Origin: Bradyrhizobium zhanjiangense
GTDB taxonomy: Bacteria; Pseudomonadota; Alphaproteobacteria; Rhizobiales; Xanthobacteraceae
Assembly (NCBI RefSeq): GCF_004114935.1
Contig: NZ_CP022221.1
Location: 8,143,001 to 8,207,000, forward strand
Reading direction: 5' to 3'
DNA: 64,000 nucleotides
Shown: positions 38,950 through 47,466 of the stretch, in pieces
Layout: every line of letters starts with the position of its first letter
Numbering within the stretch: the stretch's first letter is position 1
The notes under the pieces: generated by a model
The model's input: the letters and a program-made list of their open reading frames with translations, nothing else
What the model was told of the DNA's origin: nothing
Databases searched by the model: none
Translations under genes and position numbers: made by a program

Positions 38950-39441
38950 CTAATGCGTATTGATTGCGATGCGCTTGACGCCTTCGCGTGCCTTCTCCGA
39001 CTTCGGCAGCGATACGGTCAGGACCCCGTCCTTAAACGATGCCTCTGCCTTGTCTTCATCGACGTCCTCAAGCGGAATCTGCCGCTCGAAGGCGCCGTAG
39101 TAGCGCTCGGTGAAGTATTTGCCTTCGTGCTTGCGCTCATCCTTCTTCTCGCCGCGGATCGTCAGGACGCCCCTGGCGATTTCGATCTGGACGTCCTTCT
39201 CCGTCATCCCGGGCAGCTCCGCCGAGATCGTCAGCGTCTTGTCGGTGTCGCTGAGCTCGATCTTGGGCCAGCCGAAGCGCCCCTCCATGAGCGGCGACAG
39301 GCCGGGTCCGCCAAAGCCCCGGAACATATCGTCGAACAGACGGTTCATCTCGCGATGCAGCGTCATGAACGGATCGTAGTTGCCGCGCAACTGCACAAGT
39401 TCCTGGTTTCTCGACCAGGGAATAAGATCGCGAATAGCCAT
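38950..39441 (-). CDS. Hsp20/alpha-crystallin small heat-shock protein (class B-like)
   Basis: A 163-residue small heat-shock chaperone that holds unfolding proteins in soluble form. Residues 1-50 are the variable N-terminal arm (IPWSRNQELV; DPFMTLHREMNRLFDDMF). The alpha-crystallin domain covers about 55-150 (PKIELSDTDKTLTISAELPG; VLTIRGEKKDER; YGAFERQIPLEDVDED; ASFKDGVLTVSLPK). ATG 39441 is preceded by AAGGAGA; five upstream codons in frame are unlikely. It is 80 bp downstream of a second Hsp20 gene in the same direction. Confidence 0.93.
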   Translation of the reverse strand: MAIRDLIPWSRNQELVQLRGNYDPFMTLHREMNRLFDDMFRGFGGPGLSPLMEGRFGWPKIELSDTDKTLTISAELPGMTEKDVQIEIARGVLTIRGEKKDERKHEGKYFTERYYGAFERQIPLEDVDEDKAEASFKDGVLTVSLPKSEKAREGVKRIAINTH

Positions 39442-39521
39442 GGTGTTCTCCTTCATTCAACGGTCTCGGGAGCGCGGAGGCCACATGCCGTCCACGCTCC
39501 AAGACAACGCTTTGGACGAGC

Positions 39522-39983
39522 CTAAGCTGCTTTCTGCTGCTCGATCTGCGACGTAGGAGATGTGCAGCTCGCGATCTCTATCCGGCGCGGCTTCATGGCC
39601 TCCGGAACCTCGCGGACGAGATCGATGATCAGGAGCCCGTCCTGGAACGAGGCCTGCTTCACCTGAACATAGTCGGCGAGATTGAACACGCGCCTGAAGG
39701 GGCGGGCGGCAATGCCCTGGTACAGGTATTCGCGCGCAGCAGTCTCGGGCTTCTTGCCCTCGATGGTGAGCGCGTTCTGTTCGGCCGTCACCGCGATGTC
39801 GCTAACGCCGAACCCCGCCACGGCAAGGCTGATCCGGTAGTGGTCTTCACCGGAACGCTCGATGTTGTAGGGGGGATAGTTGTCCTCGGTCGCCTGGCGC
39901 AGCGTGCTGTCGACGAGGTCGGCCAGGTGGTCGAAGCCGATGGTGGAGCGCCACAAAGGCGCGAAATCAAAATTGGTCCTCAT
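39522..39983 (-). CDS. Hsp20 small heat-shock protein (IbpA-like, class A)
   Basis: A 153-residue small heat-shock protein of the IbpA/HspA type: MRTNFDFAPLWRSTIGFDHL, then PPYNIERSGEDHYRISLAVAG opening the alpha-crystallin domain, YLYQGIAARPFRRVFNLADYV, and ASFQDGLLIIDLVREVPEAM. ATG 39983 has a GGAGG site that is part of a ROSE-like RNA thermometer. The longer frame upstream runs through that leader and is not coding. Class A and class B proteins in one operon may form mixed oligomers, as shown for other bradyrhizobial pairs. Confidence 0.93.
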   Translation of the reverse strand: MRTNFDFAPLWRSTIGFDHLADLVDSTLRQATEDNYPPYNIERSGEDHYRISLAVAGFGVSDIAVTAEQNALTIEGKKPETAAREYLYQGIAARPFRRVFNLADYVQVKQASFQDGLLIIDLVREVPEAMKPRRIEIASCTSPTSQIEQQKAA

Positions 39984-40115
39984 AACCAAGTCCTCCAAAG
40001 AGCAAGATGGATACGAAGGAGCGCAAGGCGGGGGTTTCAGACGGGTCCGAAAAGACCAGCCCGGCGCCCGTGCCGGACCCGATTCTGGCATCCGGCACAC
40101 CGCTCTCGCGGCGAA
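39984..40115 (-). ncRNA. ROSE-type RNA thermometer in hsp20 leader
   Basis: The roughly 130-nt leader before ATG 39983 ends with TTGCTCTTTGGAGGA followed by 8 nt and the start codon. This is the ROSE hallmark, where a U(U/C)GCU strand masks the GGAGG ribosome-binding site. Further upstream the leader has self-complementary GC-rich stretches (GGGTCCGGCACGG; GGCCGGGCT-like regions) that would form supporting hairpins. ROSE elements were described in Bradyrhizobium small heat-shock genes. The 5' end is estimated from the promoter. Confidence 0.72.
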
Positions 40116-40121
40116 AGACGA

Positions 40122-40148
40122 CTTAGAAAAACGGATATCGATTTCAAG
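40122..40148 (-). promoter_or_regulatory. Candidate sigma-32 (RpoH) promoter for the hsp20 operon
   Basis: On the minus strand CTTGAAA (40148-40142) is followed after a sigma-32-like spacing by TTTTTCTAAGT. CTTGAAA matches the heat-shock -35 box; the -10 is weaker than consensus. It lies just upstream of the ROSE leader, as expected for RpoH-plus-ROSE double control. Confidence 0.5.
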
Positions 40149-40359
40149 GGGGCTGCCAGAAATTTTTTCGCCCTACCCGCGTTGATCGTCGGCTGTCGGG
40201 CTCGTCCCAACAGGCCCTCGCAACGGGTTCTCCAGGCGCCCCGGCGCGGATGCCCCGGAAGCTCTCGGCGGCGACGGCAAAGGAAGATAGAAATGTCGAT
40301 TTAGGCAAGGGCGGGGGGGCTTTATGCATGTGGACCCGCAGCGGGCATGAAGAAATATC

Positions 40360-41913
40360 ATGCATGATCGACAAGGCTCCCGAACGCGCCGGACCACTTG
40401 CGCAGCAGCAGGGGCGATGACGATTGCGCTCGCGGCCGCAACGTTGTGCGCGGCGCGCGCCGACGACAGCACCGTCGCGGCAGCGCAGTTGAAGGCGGTC
40501 GCAACGATCGATACGCGCTTTCAGTCCTACAACATCGAGATGGTGGAGGTGACCGGCGGACGGTTCTGGAAGCCCTATCCGCGAACGGCACGAGGCTTCG
40601 ACCAGCTGGATCGTTACAGCGCAAGACCGCCGATCGATCTGGCCAATGCACGCCTGCGCCTGCTCGCGGCCGCCTTGTCGCCGTTCTATCTGCGCGTCAG
40701 CGGAACCTGGGCCAATGCGACGTTCTTTGCCGACGCGCCGGGAAAGCCGCCGCCGGGATTCAACTCCGTGCTCAGCCGTGCGCAGTGGCGCGGCGTCGTC
40801 GAGTTCGCGCGCGCGGTCGATGCGGAGATCGTCACCTCTTTTGCGATCAGTCCCGGCAGCCGCGATACCGATGGCGTGTGGAAACCGGACCAGGCGCAGC
40901 AGGTGGTCGACACCACACGCGCGCTGGGCGGCCGCATCGCCGCCGCCGAATTCATGAACGAGCCGACGCTCGCAGCGACCAACGGTGCACCGGCCGGCTA
41001 TGACGCGACCGCCTATGGCCGCGACTTCAAGGTCTTCCGCGACTGGATGCGACGCGCCGTGCCGGAGACGCTGATCCTCGGCCCAGGCTCGGCCGGCGAC
41101 GCACCATCGCCATCCGGCGCGGCCATCACAACGCGCGACCTGCTCGCCGCATCCGGACCCGGCGTCGATCGCTTCTCCTATCATCACTACAACACGATCT
41201 CGCCACGCTGCGGCGGGCACGATGATCCGGCGCAGGCGCTCTCGGAGGAATGGCTGGCGCGCACGGATGCGACACTCAAGATCTACCAAGCCCTGCGCGA
41301 CGCCTTCGAACCGGGCAAGCCGATCTGGCTGACCGAGACGGCTGATGCGGCCTGCGGCGGCGGCCGATGGGACCAGACCTTTCTCGACACCTTCCGCTAT
41401 CTCGACCAGCTCGGACGCCTGGCGAAGGCCGGCGTCCAGGTGGTGATGCACAATACGCTGGCCGCCAGCGATTACGGTCTGCTCGACGAAGCAACGTTCC
41501 GGCCGCGGCCGAGTTACTGGGCTGCGCTGCTCTGGCGCGGGCTGATGGGAACGATCGTGCTCGACGCAGGCAAGGCCGCTTCGTCCGATCTTCATCTCTA
41601 CGCGCATTGCCACCCGGCCATGGCGGGCGCGGTGTCGCTGCTCGCCATCAACGCCTCGCGCAGCGCAACGCACCCGCTGACGCTCTCGGATTCTGCCGAG
41701 CGGTACACACTGCACGCGGTGCGGCTCCAGGGCCCGACCGTGCAGTTGAACGGCAAGACGCTCACGCTGACTGCCGATGGCATGCTGCCCAGGCTCGAGG
41801 CGCAGGCAACACCGGCGGGAGCAATCCGGCTTGCGCCAGCGACCATCACCTTCCTGGTGATTCCGAACGCGGCAAATCCCGCCTGCTTGCCGCGACGCTC
41901 AGAACTTCAGTGA
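40360..41913 (+). CDS. Exported GH79-like glycoside hydrolase (heparanase/beta-glucuronidase type)
   Basis: A 517-residue protein with an Arg-rich N-terminus and hydrophobic signal (MTIALAAATLCAARADD from residue 20; a start at 40417 is also possible). A TIM barrel follows with YLRVSGTWANATFF, then AAEFMNEPTLAATNG carrying acid/base E201, and PIWLTETADAACGGGRWDQ carrying nucleophile E326. This NEP and TE pairing and the roughly 120-residue spacing match GH79 heparanase-like enzymes. A C-terminal beta domain holds LLAINASRSATHPLTL. Likely targets are uronic-acid-containing polysaccharides in the periplasm or outside; the substrate is inferred. It overlaps the convergent transporter gene by 15 bp. 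Confidence 0.75.
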   Translation: MHDRQGSRTRRTTCAAAGAMTIALAAATLCAARADDSTVAAAQLKAVATIDTRFQSYNIEMVEVTGGRFWKPYPRTARGFDQLDRYSARPPIDLANARLRLLAAALSPFYLRVSGTWANATFFADAPGKPPPGFNSVLSRAQWRGVVEFARAVDAEIVTSFAISPGSRDTDGVWKPDQAQQVVDTTRALGGRIAAAEFMNEPTLAATNGAPAGYDATAYGRDFKVFRDWMRRAVPETLILGPGSAGDAPSPSGAAITTRDLLAASGPGVDRFSYHHYNTISPRCGGHDDPAQALSEEWLARTDATLKIYQALRDAFEPGKPIWLTETADAACGGGRWDQTFLDTFRYLDQLGRLAKAGVQVVMHNTLAASDYGLLDEATFRPRPSYWAALLWRGLMGTIVLDAGKAASSDLHLYAHCHPAMAGAVSLLAINASRSATHPLTLSDSAERYTLHAVRLQGPTVQLNGKTLTLTADGMLPRLEAQATPAGAIRLAPATITFLVIPNAANPACLPRRSELQ

Positions 41914-43200
41914 CTCCCGCGCCGTCTCCGGTGCCATCAGCGTTGCGATGATCGTGACGATCGACAGCGCGACGATGTAGACCGACACCGCCCAGTACGA
42001 GCCGGCCCATGCCAGCAGCGCGGCCGCAATCAACGGCGAGAAGCCGCCGCTCAATGCCGCCGCGACGTTGGCGCCGAGCGAGGCGCCGCTGTAGCGCACC
42101 TGGGTGCGGAACAGCTCCGGCATGAACGCGGCCTTTGGCCCGAACAGCAGCGCATGGGTCAGCGTCATGGTGACGACGAGCGCCAGCGTGATCAGCGCCG
42201 GCTCCCTGGTGTCGAGGAACCAGAACAGCGGGAACGCCAGCGCCACCGAGAACACGCCGCCGGCGAGATACAGCGCCTTGCGGCCGAAAAGGTCGGAGAG
42301 CCAGCCGGCGAGCGGCAGCGTCGCGAACTCGACGATGGCGGCACAGACGACCGCGTCCAGGATCACCTGCCGCGGCAGTCCGAGCTTCGTCGTGGCATAG
42401 ACCACGGTGAAGACGGTGAGGAGATAAGCGAGCCCGACCTCCGATATCGTGATGCCGATCGCCAGCAGAAAGCTGCGCCAGTCGCGGCGCAGCACCTCGA
42501 GCACCGGCTGCGCCAGCACCTCCTTGCGCTCGACCACCTCCTTGAAATGCGGCGTTTCCGCCAGCTTGAGCCGCACGATGAAGCCGATACCGACGAGCAG
42601 AATGCTGATCAGGAACGGCACGCGCCAGCCCCAGCTCAGGAAGTCGGCCTCGGGCAGCTTCGTCATCAGGCCGAAGATGCCGGTCGAGGCGGCGACGCCA
42701 ACGGGAAAGCCGACCTGCACCAGGCTGCCGTAAAAGCCGCGGCGATTGCCGGCGTGCTCGATCACCATCACGACCGCTCCGCTCCATTCGCCCCCGAGGC
42801 CGATGCCCTGGACGAAGCGCAGGCAGACGAGCAGGATCGGCGCCCAGACGCCGATCTGGCTGTAGGTCGGCAGGCAGCCGATCAGGAAGGTGCCGAGCCC
42901 CATCGCGATCATGGTCGCGACCAGCATGGTCTTGCGGCCGAGCCGGTCGCCGTAATGCCCGATGATTGCGCCGCCGATCGGCCGCGCCACAAAGCCGACC
43001 GCATAGGTCGAGAACGCCACGAGCGTGCCGACGAAGGGATCGAAGCTCGGGAAGAACAGCTTGTTGAAGACGAGCGCCGCGGCAGTGCCGTAGATCAGGA
43101 AGTCGTACCATTCGATCGCGGTGCCGAGCGCGCTCGCCCACACTACATGCGCCGTCGTCGATTTCTCCGCCGAAGCGGAGAGCCCCGTTGCTGCCGGCAT
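41899..43200 (-). CDS. MFS transporter, metabolite:H+ symporter (MHS) type
   Basis: A 433-residue 12-helix inner-membrane transporter. It opens with WASALGTAIEWYDFLIYGTAAAL, the hallmark of the MHS group that moves organic acids and osmolytes, then GHYGDRLGRKTML between helices 2 and 3, RFVQGIGLGGEWSGAVVM, and GWLSDLFGRKALYLAGG in the second half. ATG 43200 gives the family N-terminus; a start 23 codons earlier is less likely. Substrate cannot be assigned. Its 3' end overlaps the GH79-like gene on the other strand. Confidence 0.87.
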   Translation of the reverse strand: MPAATGLSASAEKSTTAHVVWASALGTAIEWYDFLIYGTAAALVFNKLFFPSFDPFVGTLVAFSTYAVGFVARPIGGAIIGHYGDRLGRKTMLVATMIAMGLGTFLIGCLPTYSQIGVWAPILLVCLRFVQGIGLGGEWSGAVVMVIEHAGNRRGFYGSLVQVGFPVGVAASTGIFGLMTKLPEADFLSWGWRVPFLISILLVGIGFIVRLKLAETPHFKEVVERKEVLAQPVLEVLRRDWRSFLLAIGITISEVGLAYLLTVFTVVYATTKLGLPRQVILDAVVCAAIVEFATLPLAGWLSDLFGRKALYLAGGVFSVALAFPLFWFLDTREPALITLALVVTMTLTHALLFGPKAAFMPELFRTQVRYSGASLGANVAAALSGGFSPLIAAALLAWAGSYWAVSVYIVALSIVTIIATLMAPETARESLKF

Positions 43201-43276
43201 GCCCTGCCCCCAAAGATTCCGGACGGCATCATGAATAATCGCGCCGACGCTTGCAACCTGCCCGCGCATTCAATTG

Positions 43277-43419
43277 CTCTCGTGCCCCGGACGCTGCGCA
43301 GCACGAAGTGATGCGCTGCAGAGCCGGGGCCCATGCGGCCTCGCGCAATCCGTGTCGTATGGGTCCTGGCTCTGCGCTGCAATGCTAAGGGGCGTTGCAT
43401 CGCGTCCGGGACACGAGAG
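43277..43419. repeat. Palindromic intergenic repeat (CTCGTGCCCCGGACGC family)
   Basis: The left end CTCTCGTGCCCCGGACGC is inverted at the right end as GCGTCCGGGACACGAGAG. Inner parts (AGAGCCGGGGCCCAT and ATGGGTCCTGGCTCT) also pair, giving a long imperfect hairpin of about 143 bp. It is a different sequence family from the neighbouring repeat. Confidence 0.8.
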
Positions 43420-43445
43420 TGTCGGGTACCGCTGCTTCGACAACC

Positions 43446-43530
43446 GTCATTGCGAGGAGCCCTTGCGACGAAGCAATCCAGACTGCGTCCACGGAGGGAT
43501 TCTGGATTGCTTCGCTGCGCTCGTGGTGAC
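43446..43530. repeat. Palindromic repeat (CGTCATTGCGAGGAGC family)
   Basis: GTCATTGCGAGGAGC and GACGAAGCAATCCAGA on the left pair with TCTGGATTGCTTCGCTGC and GCTCGTGGTGAC on the right. It is the same family as the element inside the kdp operon and the one at 61007-61079. Confidence 0.85.
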
Positions 43531-43599
43531 AGTTGCGGGCACATTTCCGCTCGGTCGTCGCGGCCGTCATGGAACCCGGCCCTGCGCTTTTATTCGCCA

Positions 43600-43631
43600 T
43601 TGACAAACTAATTCGCCAATATCTAATTAGT
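43600..43631 (+). promoter_or_regulatory. Sigma-70-type promoter overlapped by an inverted-repeat operator
   Basis: TTGACA (43600-43605), a 17-bp spacer and CTAATT (43623-43628) form a good housekeeping promoter. The perfect inverted repeat ACTAATT / AATTAGT (43607-43613 and 43625-43631) spans the spacer and -10, so a bound dimer would block it. The IclR-type regulator encoded third in this operon is the natural candidate; that link is inference. Confidence 0.55.
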
Positions 43632-43679
43632 CACCAGAATAACCCGCCGCGTTAAGCGGCCCATAGAGAGGGAACCACG

Positions 43680-44894
43680 ATGAAAGGGCTTCTGGCCTGC
43701 GCCATGCTCGCGGCCATGACTTCAGCTGCCATGACCACAGCGGCCACTGCGCAAGTCTCCGACGACGTGGTGCGGATCGGCGTGCTGACGGATCTGTCGA
43801 GCTGGGGCCGCGACAATAGCGGACCGGGCTCGGTCGAAGCGGCGAAGATGGCGGTGGAGGAATTCGGCCCGACCGTGCTCGGCAAGCCGATCGAGATCAT
43901 CAGCGCCGACCACCAGATGAAGACCGATGTCGGCGTGCAGATCGTGCGCGGCTGGTTCGACAACGGCAAGGTCGATGCCGTCGTCGACATTCCCAATTCC
44001 GGCATCGCGATCGCCGTGCACAACATGGTGCGCGAGCGGGGCAAGGTCGCCCTGCTCTCGGGCCCCGGCGCGAGCTCGCTGACCGACGAGCTGTGCAGCC
44101 CCAACACCGTGCACTTCACTTACGACACCTATGCCCTGTCGAAGGTGACGGCCTCCGCCGTGATCAAGGAGGGCGGCAAGTCCTGGTACTTCATCACAGC
44201 CGACTACGCCTTCGGCCAGCAGCTCGAGAGGGACGCAACCCGCTTCATCAATGACATGGGCGGCAAGGTGCTCGGCGGCGTCAAGCATCCGACCAACACC
44301 GCCGATTTCTCCTCCTTCGCGCTCCAGGCCCAGAGCTCGAAATCCGATGTGGTCGCCTTCGCCAATGCCGGCCAGGACACCGACAACGCCATCAAGCAAT
44401 CCGGCGAATTCGGCCTCGTCCAGGGCGGTCAGAAGCTGGTCGGCCTGTTGATGTTCGACACCGACGTGCACGCGATCGGCCTCAAGGCCGCGCAGGGCAC
44501 CTACATGACCACGGCCTCCTACTGGGCCATGGACGAGGCGACCCGCGCTTGGTCGAAGAAATTCTACGAGCGCACCAAGGTGATGCCGACCATGATCCAG
44601 ACCGGCGTCTACGGCTCGGTGCTGCATTATCTCAAGGCCATCAAGGCCGCCGGAACCGACGATTCCGCCAAGGTGATGGCCAAGATGCGCGAGCTGCCGA
44701 TCGAGGATACATTCGTCCATGGCGGCAAGTTGCGCGAGGACGGACGCGTCATCCGCGACATGTATCTCGCCAAGGTGAAAAAGCCCGAGCAGTCCAAGGA
44801 GCCGTGGGAATATCTGGACATCGTCAAGACCGTGAAGGGCGAGGACGCCTTCCGCCCGGTCTCCGAGTCCAAATGTCCACTCTTGAAGAAGTGA
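43680..44894 (+). CDS. ABC transporter substrate-binding protein (branched-chain amino acid/amide type)
   Basis: A 404-residue periplasmic binding protein of the leucine-binding superfamily. Residues 1-25 are a signal peptide ending ATAQ. The mature protein shows VVRIGVLTDLSSWGRDNSGPG, IEIISADHQMKTDVGVQIVR, ALLSGPGASSLTDELC and YFITADYAFGQQLERD, all typical. AGAGGGAA lies upstream. No permease or ATPase genes accompany it; the next gene, 7 bp on, is a flavoprotein. It likely serves transporters encoded elsewhere, and the ligand may be the flavoprotein's substrate. Confidence 0.9.
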   Translation: MKGLLACAMLAAMTSAAMTTAATAQVSDDVVRIGVLTDLSSWGRDNSGPGSVEAAKMAVEEFGPTVLGKPIEIISADHQMKTDVGVQIVRGWFDNGKVDAVVDIPNSGIAIAVHNMVRERGKVALLSGPGASSLTDELCSPNTVHFTYDTYALSKVTASAVIKEGGKSWYFITADYAFGQQLERDATRFINDMGGKVLGGVKHPTNTADFSSFALQAQSSKSDVVAFANAGQDTDNAIKQSGEFGLVQGGQKLVGLLMFDTDVHAIGLKAAQGTYMTTASYWAMDEATRAWSKKFYERTKVMPTMIQTGVYGSVLHYLKAIKAAGTDDSAKVMAKMRELPIEDTFVHGGKLREDGRVIRDMYLAKVKKPEQSKEPWEYLDIVKTVKGEDAFRPVSESKCPLLKK

Positions 44895-44901
44895 GGCCCG
44901 C

Positions 44902-46635
44902 ATGACCGGTAACGAGCGCAGCGCAATTGAGACTTACGAGTGCGATGTGCTCGTGGCCGGATCAGGCGCCTCCGGCATGTCGGCGGCAATCACGGCGCGT
45001 TCTCGCGGCCTCGACGTGCTCATTGTCGAGAAGGAATCGCGCTTCGGCGGCACCACCGCCCGCTCCGGCGGCTGGCTCTGGATCCCCGGCACCTCCCTTG
45101 CCAAGGCCTATGGCATCGAGGAAACACCGGAGCAGGCCCGCACCTATCTGCGGCACGAGGCCGGCAACAATTACGACGCCGCACGGGTCGATGCATTCCT
45201 GAGCGCGGGACCCGAGGCGGTCGATTTCTTCATCACCAAGACCGCGCTACGCTTCGACATGCCGCTGGTGTTTCCCGACTACCACGCCGAAGCACCCGGC
45301 GGCGCGCAGGGCGGCCGCTCCATGGTGACGCGCCCGTTCGACGGCCGCGAGCTCGGCGATCACATCAAGACGCTGGGCATGCCGCTGCCCGAGCTGACCG
45401 TGTTCGGCATGATGTTAGGCTCCGGCAAGGAGATCATCCACTTCATGCGCGTGACGAAGTCGCTGGCCTCCGCGGTCTATGTCGCCAAGCGCCTGTCGCG
45501 GCATTTCATGGACGTGCTGCGCTACGGCCGCGGCATGACCTTGACCAACGGCAATGCGCTGGCCGGACGGCTGGCAAAATCCGCGCTCGATCTGAGGATT
45601 CCGATGTGGCTGTCCTCGCCGGTGCGCGAGCTGACGGTCGAGAATCGCGCCGTCACCGGCGCGATCGTTTCGCGTGAGGGACGCGATGTGCGCGTCCTTG
45701 CGCGCCAGGGCGTCGTGCTCGCCTGCGGCGGCTTCCCGCACGATGTCGAGCGGCGCAGAAAGATGTTTCCACATGCGCCGACCGGCACTGAGCACTATTC
45801 GCCGGGACCGACTGGCAACACCGGTGACGGCCTCCGCCTTGCGGAAAGCGCCGGCGGGCATGTCGAGGATCGCCTGCCGAACGCGGCCGCCTGGGTCCCG
45901 GTGTCGCTGACCACGCGCAAGGACGGCTCAAAGGGCGTGATGCCGCATTTCATCGACCGCGCCAAGCCCGGCGTGATCGCGGTGATGCGCGACGGCAGGC
46001 GCTTTGCCAATGAAGGCAATTCCTATCACGACTTCGTCCAGGCCATGATGAAGGCCGCCAAGCCCGGCGAGGAGATTGCCGCCTTCCTCGTCTGCGATCA
46101 CAAGACGCTGCGCAAATATGGCCTCGGCTGCGTGCCGCCATTCCCGATGCCGCTTGGCCATCATTTGCGGACCGGCTACCTCATGCGTGGCGACACGCTG
46201 GAGGCACTGGCGGCGAAGGCCGGCATCGATGCCAAGGCGTTCACCGAGACCGTCAAGCAGTTCAATGCGACCGCGCCGCAAGGCCACGATGCCGCCTTTG
46301 GCAAGGGCTCGAAGGCCTATAATCGCTACCAGGGCGATGCCCTGCACGGCCCGAACCCCTGCGTCGCACCGATCGAGAACGGGCCGTTCTACGCCATCAA
46401 GATGGTGGTCGGCGATCTCGGCACCTATGCCGGCATCCTCACCGACGAGAACGCGCGCGCGCTCGACGCCGAAGGCCGGGTGATTCCCGGGCTCTATGCC
46501 GCCGGAAACGACATGGCGAGCATCATGGGCGGCAACTATCCCGGCGCCGGCATCACGCTTGGGCCGGCGCTGACCTTCGGCTACATTGCCGGACGACACC
46601 TGGCCGACAGCGCCGCCAAGCGCAAGGCGGCCTAA
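44902..46635 (+). CDS. FAD-dependent oxidoreductase (fumarate reductase / ketosteroid dehydrogenase-like)
   Basis: A 577-residue flavoprotein of the FAD_binding_2 group. The N-terminal dinucleotide fold is CDVLVAGSGASGMSAAITAR followed by EKESRFGGTTARSGGWLW, which is seen in 3-ketosteroid dehydrogenases and fumarate reductase-like proteins. The C-terminal FAD contact is IPGLYAAGNDMASIMGGNYP then GAGITLGPAL. GFPHDVERRRKMF is also typical. It lacks a signal peptide. Its operon contains a binding protein and an IclR regulator, pointing to catabolism of an imported organic compound. The steroid label is only a family resemblance. Confidence 0.87.
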   Translation: MTGNERSAIETYECDVLVAGSGASGMSAAITARSRGLDVLIVEKESRFGGTTARSGGWLWIPGTSLAKAYGIEETPEQARTYLRHEAGNNYDAARVDAFLSAGPEAVDFFITKTALRFDMPLVFPDYHAEAPGGAQGGRSMVTRPFDGRELGDHIKTLGMPLPELTVFGMMLGSGKEIIHFMRVTKSLASAVYVAKRLSRHFMDVLRYGRGMTLTNGNALAGRLAKSALDLRIPMWLSSPVRELTVENRAVTGAIVSREGRDVRVLARQGVVLACGGFPHDVERRRKMFPHAPTGTEHYSPGPTGNTGDGLRLAESAGGHVEDRLPNAAAWVPVSLTTRKDGSKGVMPHFIDRAKPGVIAVMRDGRRFANEGNSYHDFVQAMMKAAKPGEEIAAFLVCDHKTLRKYGLGCVPPFPMPLGHHLRTGYLMRGDTLEALAAKAGIDAKAFTETVKQFNATAPQGHDAAFGKGSKAYNRYQGDALHGPNPCVAPIENGPFYAIKMVVGDLGTYAGILTDENARALDAEGRVIPGLYAAGNDMASIMGGNYPGAGITLGPALTFGYIAGRHLADSAAKRKAA

Positions 46636-46657
46636 GCGGACGCACGCCAGGAGGCGC

Positions 46658-47452
46658 ATGAAGAGGGAAAGTCGCGGCATCCAGTCGATCGAGGTCGGCG
46701 GAGAACTGCTCCGTGCGCTTGCAAGGAGCGGCGAGCCGATGATGCTGCGCGATCTCGCCCGCGAGGCTGGCATGACGCCGGCCAAGGCGCATCCCTATCT
46801 CGCCAGCTTTTCGCGGATCGGGCTGATCGAGCAGGACGAGACCACCGGCCGCTACGAGATCGGCGCGCTGGCGCTGGAGCTCGGCCTGATCAGCCTGCGC
46901 CGCCTCTCCGGCGTGCGCATCGCGCGTCCCAAGATCGCGGCGCTCGCGAGCCAGATCGGCCACGCGGTCTCGCTCGCGGTCTGGGGCACGCACGGTCCGA
47001 CCGTGGTGCAACTGGAAGAGCCGGCCCAGCCCGTCCACATCGTGATGCGGGCCGGCTCGGTGATGGCGCTGCTGGAGACCGCAACCGGCCGCGCCTTCGC
47101 CGCCTTCCTGCCGGAGAAGACCATCAATGCCGCGCTCGAAAGCGGCCTCGACCGCCACGGCGTCGGCTACAATCCCAAACGCGCGGTGAAAGGCGCGAAG
47201 GTCGCCGAGATGCTCGCTGAAGTCCGCAAGCATGGCCTCGCCCGCGCGCTCGGCGATCCCCTGCCCGGCGTCAATGCGTTCTCAGCACCGGTGTTCGATC
47301 ATTCCGGCCATGTCGCGCTGGTCATCACCGCGATGGGACCGGAAGGCACCTTCGATGCGCGCTGGGACAGCCCGATCGCCCATGCACTGCGCGACTGCGC
47401 CGGCGCCATCTCGAAGCGGCTCGGCCACGGCATGACGGTCGCGGCGGAGTGA
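46658..47452 (+). CDS. IclR family transcriptional regulator
   Basis: A 264-residue regulator. An N-terminal winged helix covers about 10-75 (IQSIEVGGELLRALARSGEP; LRDLAREAGMTPAKAHPYLA), followed by an IclR effector domain (PKIAALASQIGHAVSLAVWG; RAGSVMALLETATGRAFAAF; GVNAFSAPVFDHSGHVALVI). ATG 46658 is preceded by CCAGGAGG; upstream in-frame codons overlap the flavoprotein end and are ignored. It is the last gene of the binding protein-flavoprotein operon and probably controls it through the inverted repeat at 43607-43631. Confidence 0.9.
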   Translation: MKRESRGIQSIEVGGELLRALARSGEPMMLRDLAREAGMTPAKAHPYLASFSRIGLIEQDETTGRYEIGALALELGLISLRRLSGVRIARPKIAALASQIGHAVSLAVWGTHGPTVVQLEEPAQPVHIVMRAGSVMALLETATGRAFAAFLPEKTINAALESGLDRHGVGYNPKRAVKGAKVAEMLAEVRKHGLARALGDPLPGVNAFSAPVFDHSGHVALVITAMGPEGTFDARWDSPIAHALRDCAGAISKRLGHGMTVAAE

Positions 47453-47466
47453 AGGATAGTTCTCTG

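Larger units (their letters stand above)
43201..43679. other. 479-bp intergenic stretch: two palindromic repeats and a promoter
   Basis: No convincing gene is seen here. It holds two different palindromic repeat elements (43277-43419 and 43446-43530) followed by a promoter with an inverted repeat just before the binding-protein gene at 43680. Confidence 0.7.

Noticed and set aside
43201..43679. Possible small genes in the 479-bp gap
   Set aside because: All short frames lie in palindromic repeats or lack a ribosome-binding site.
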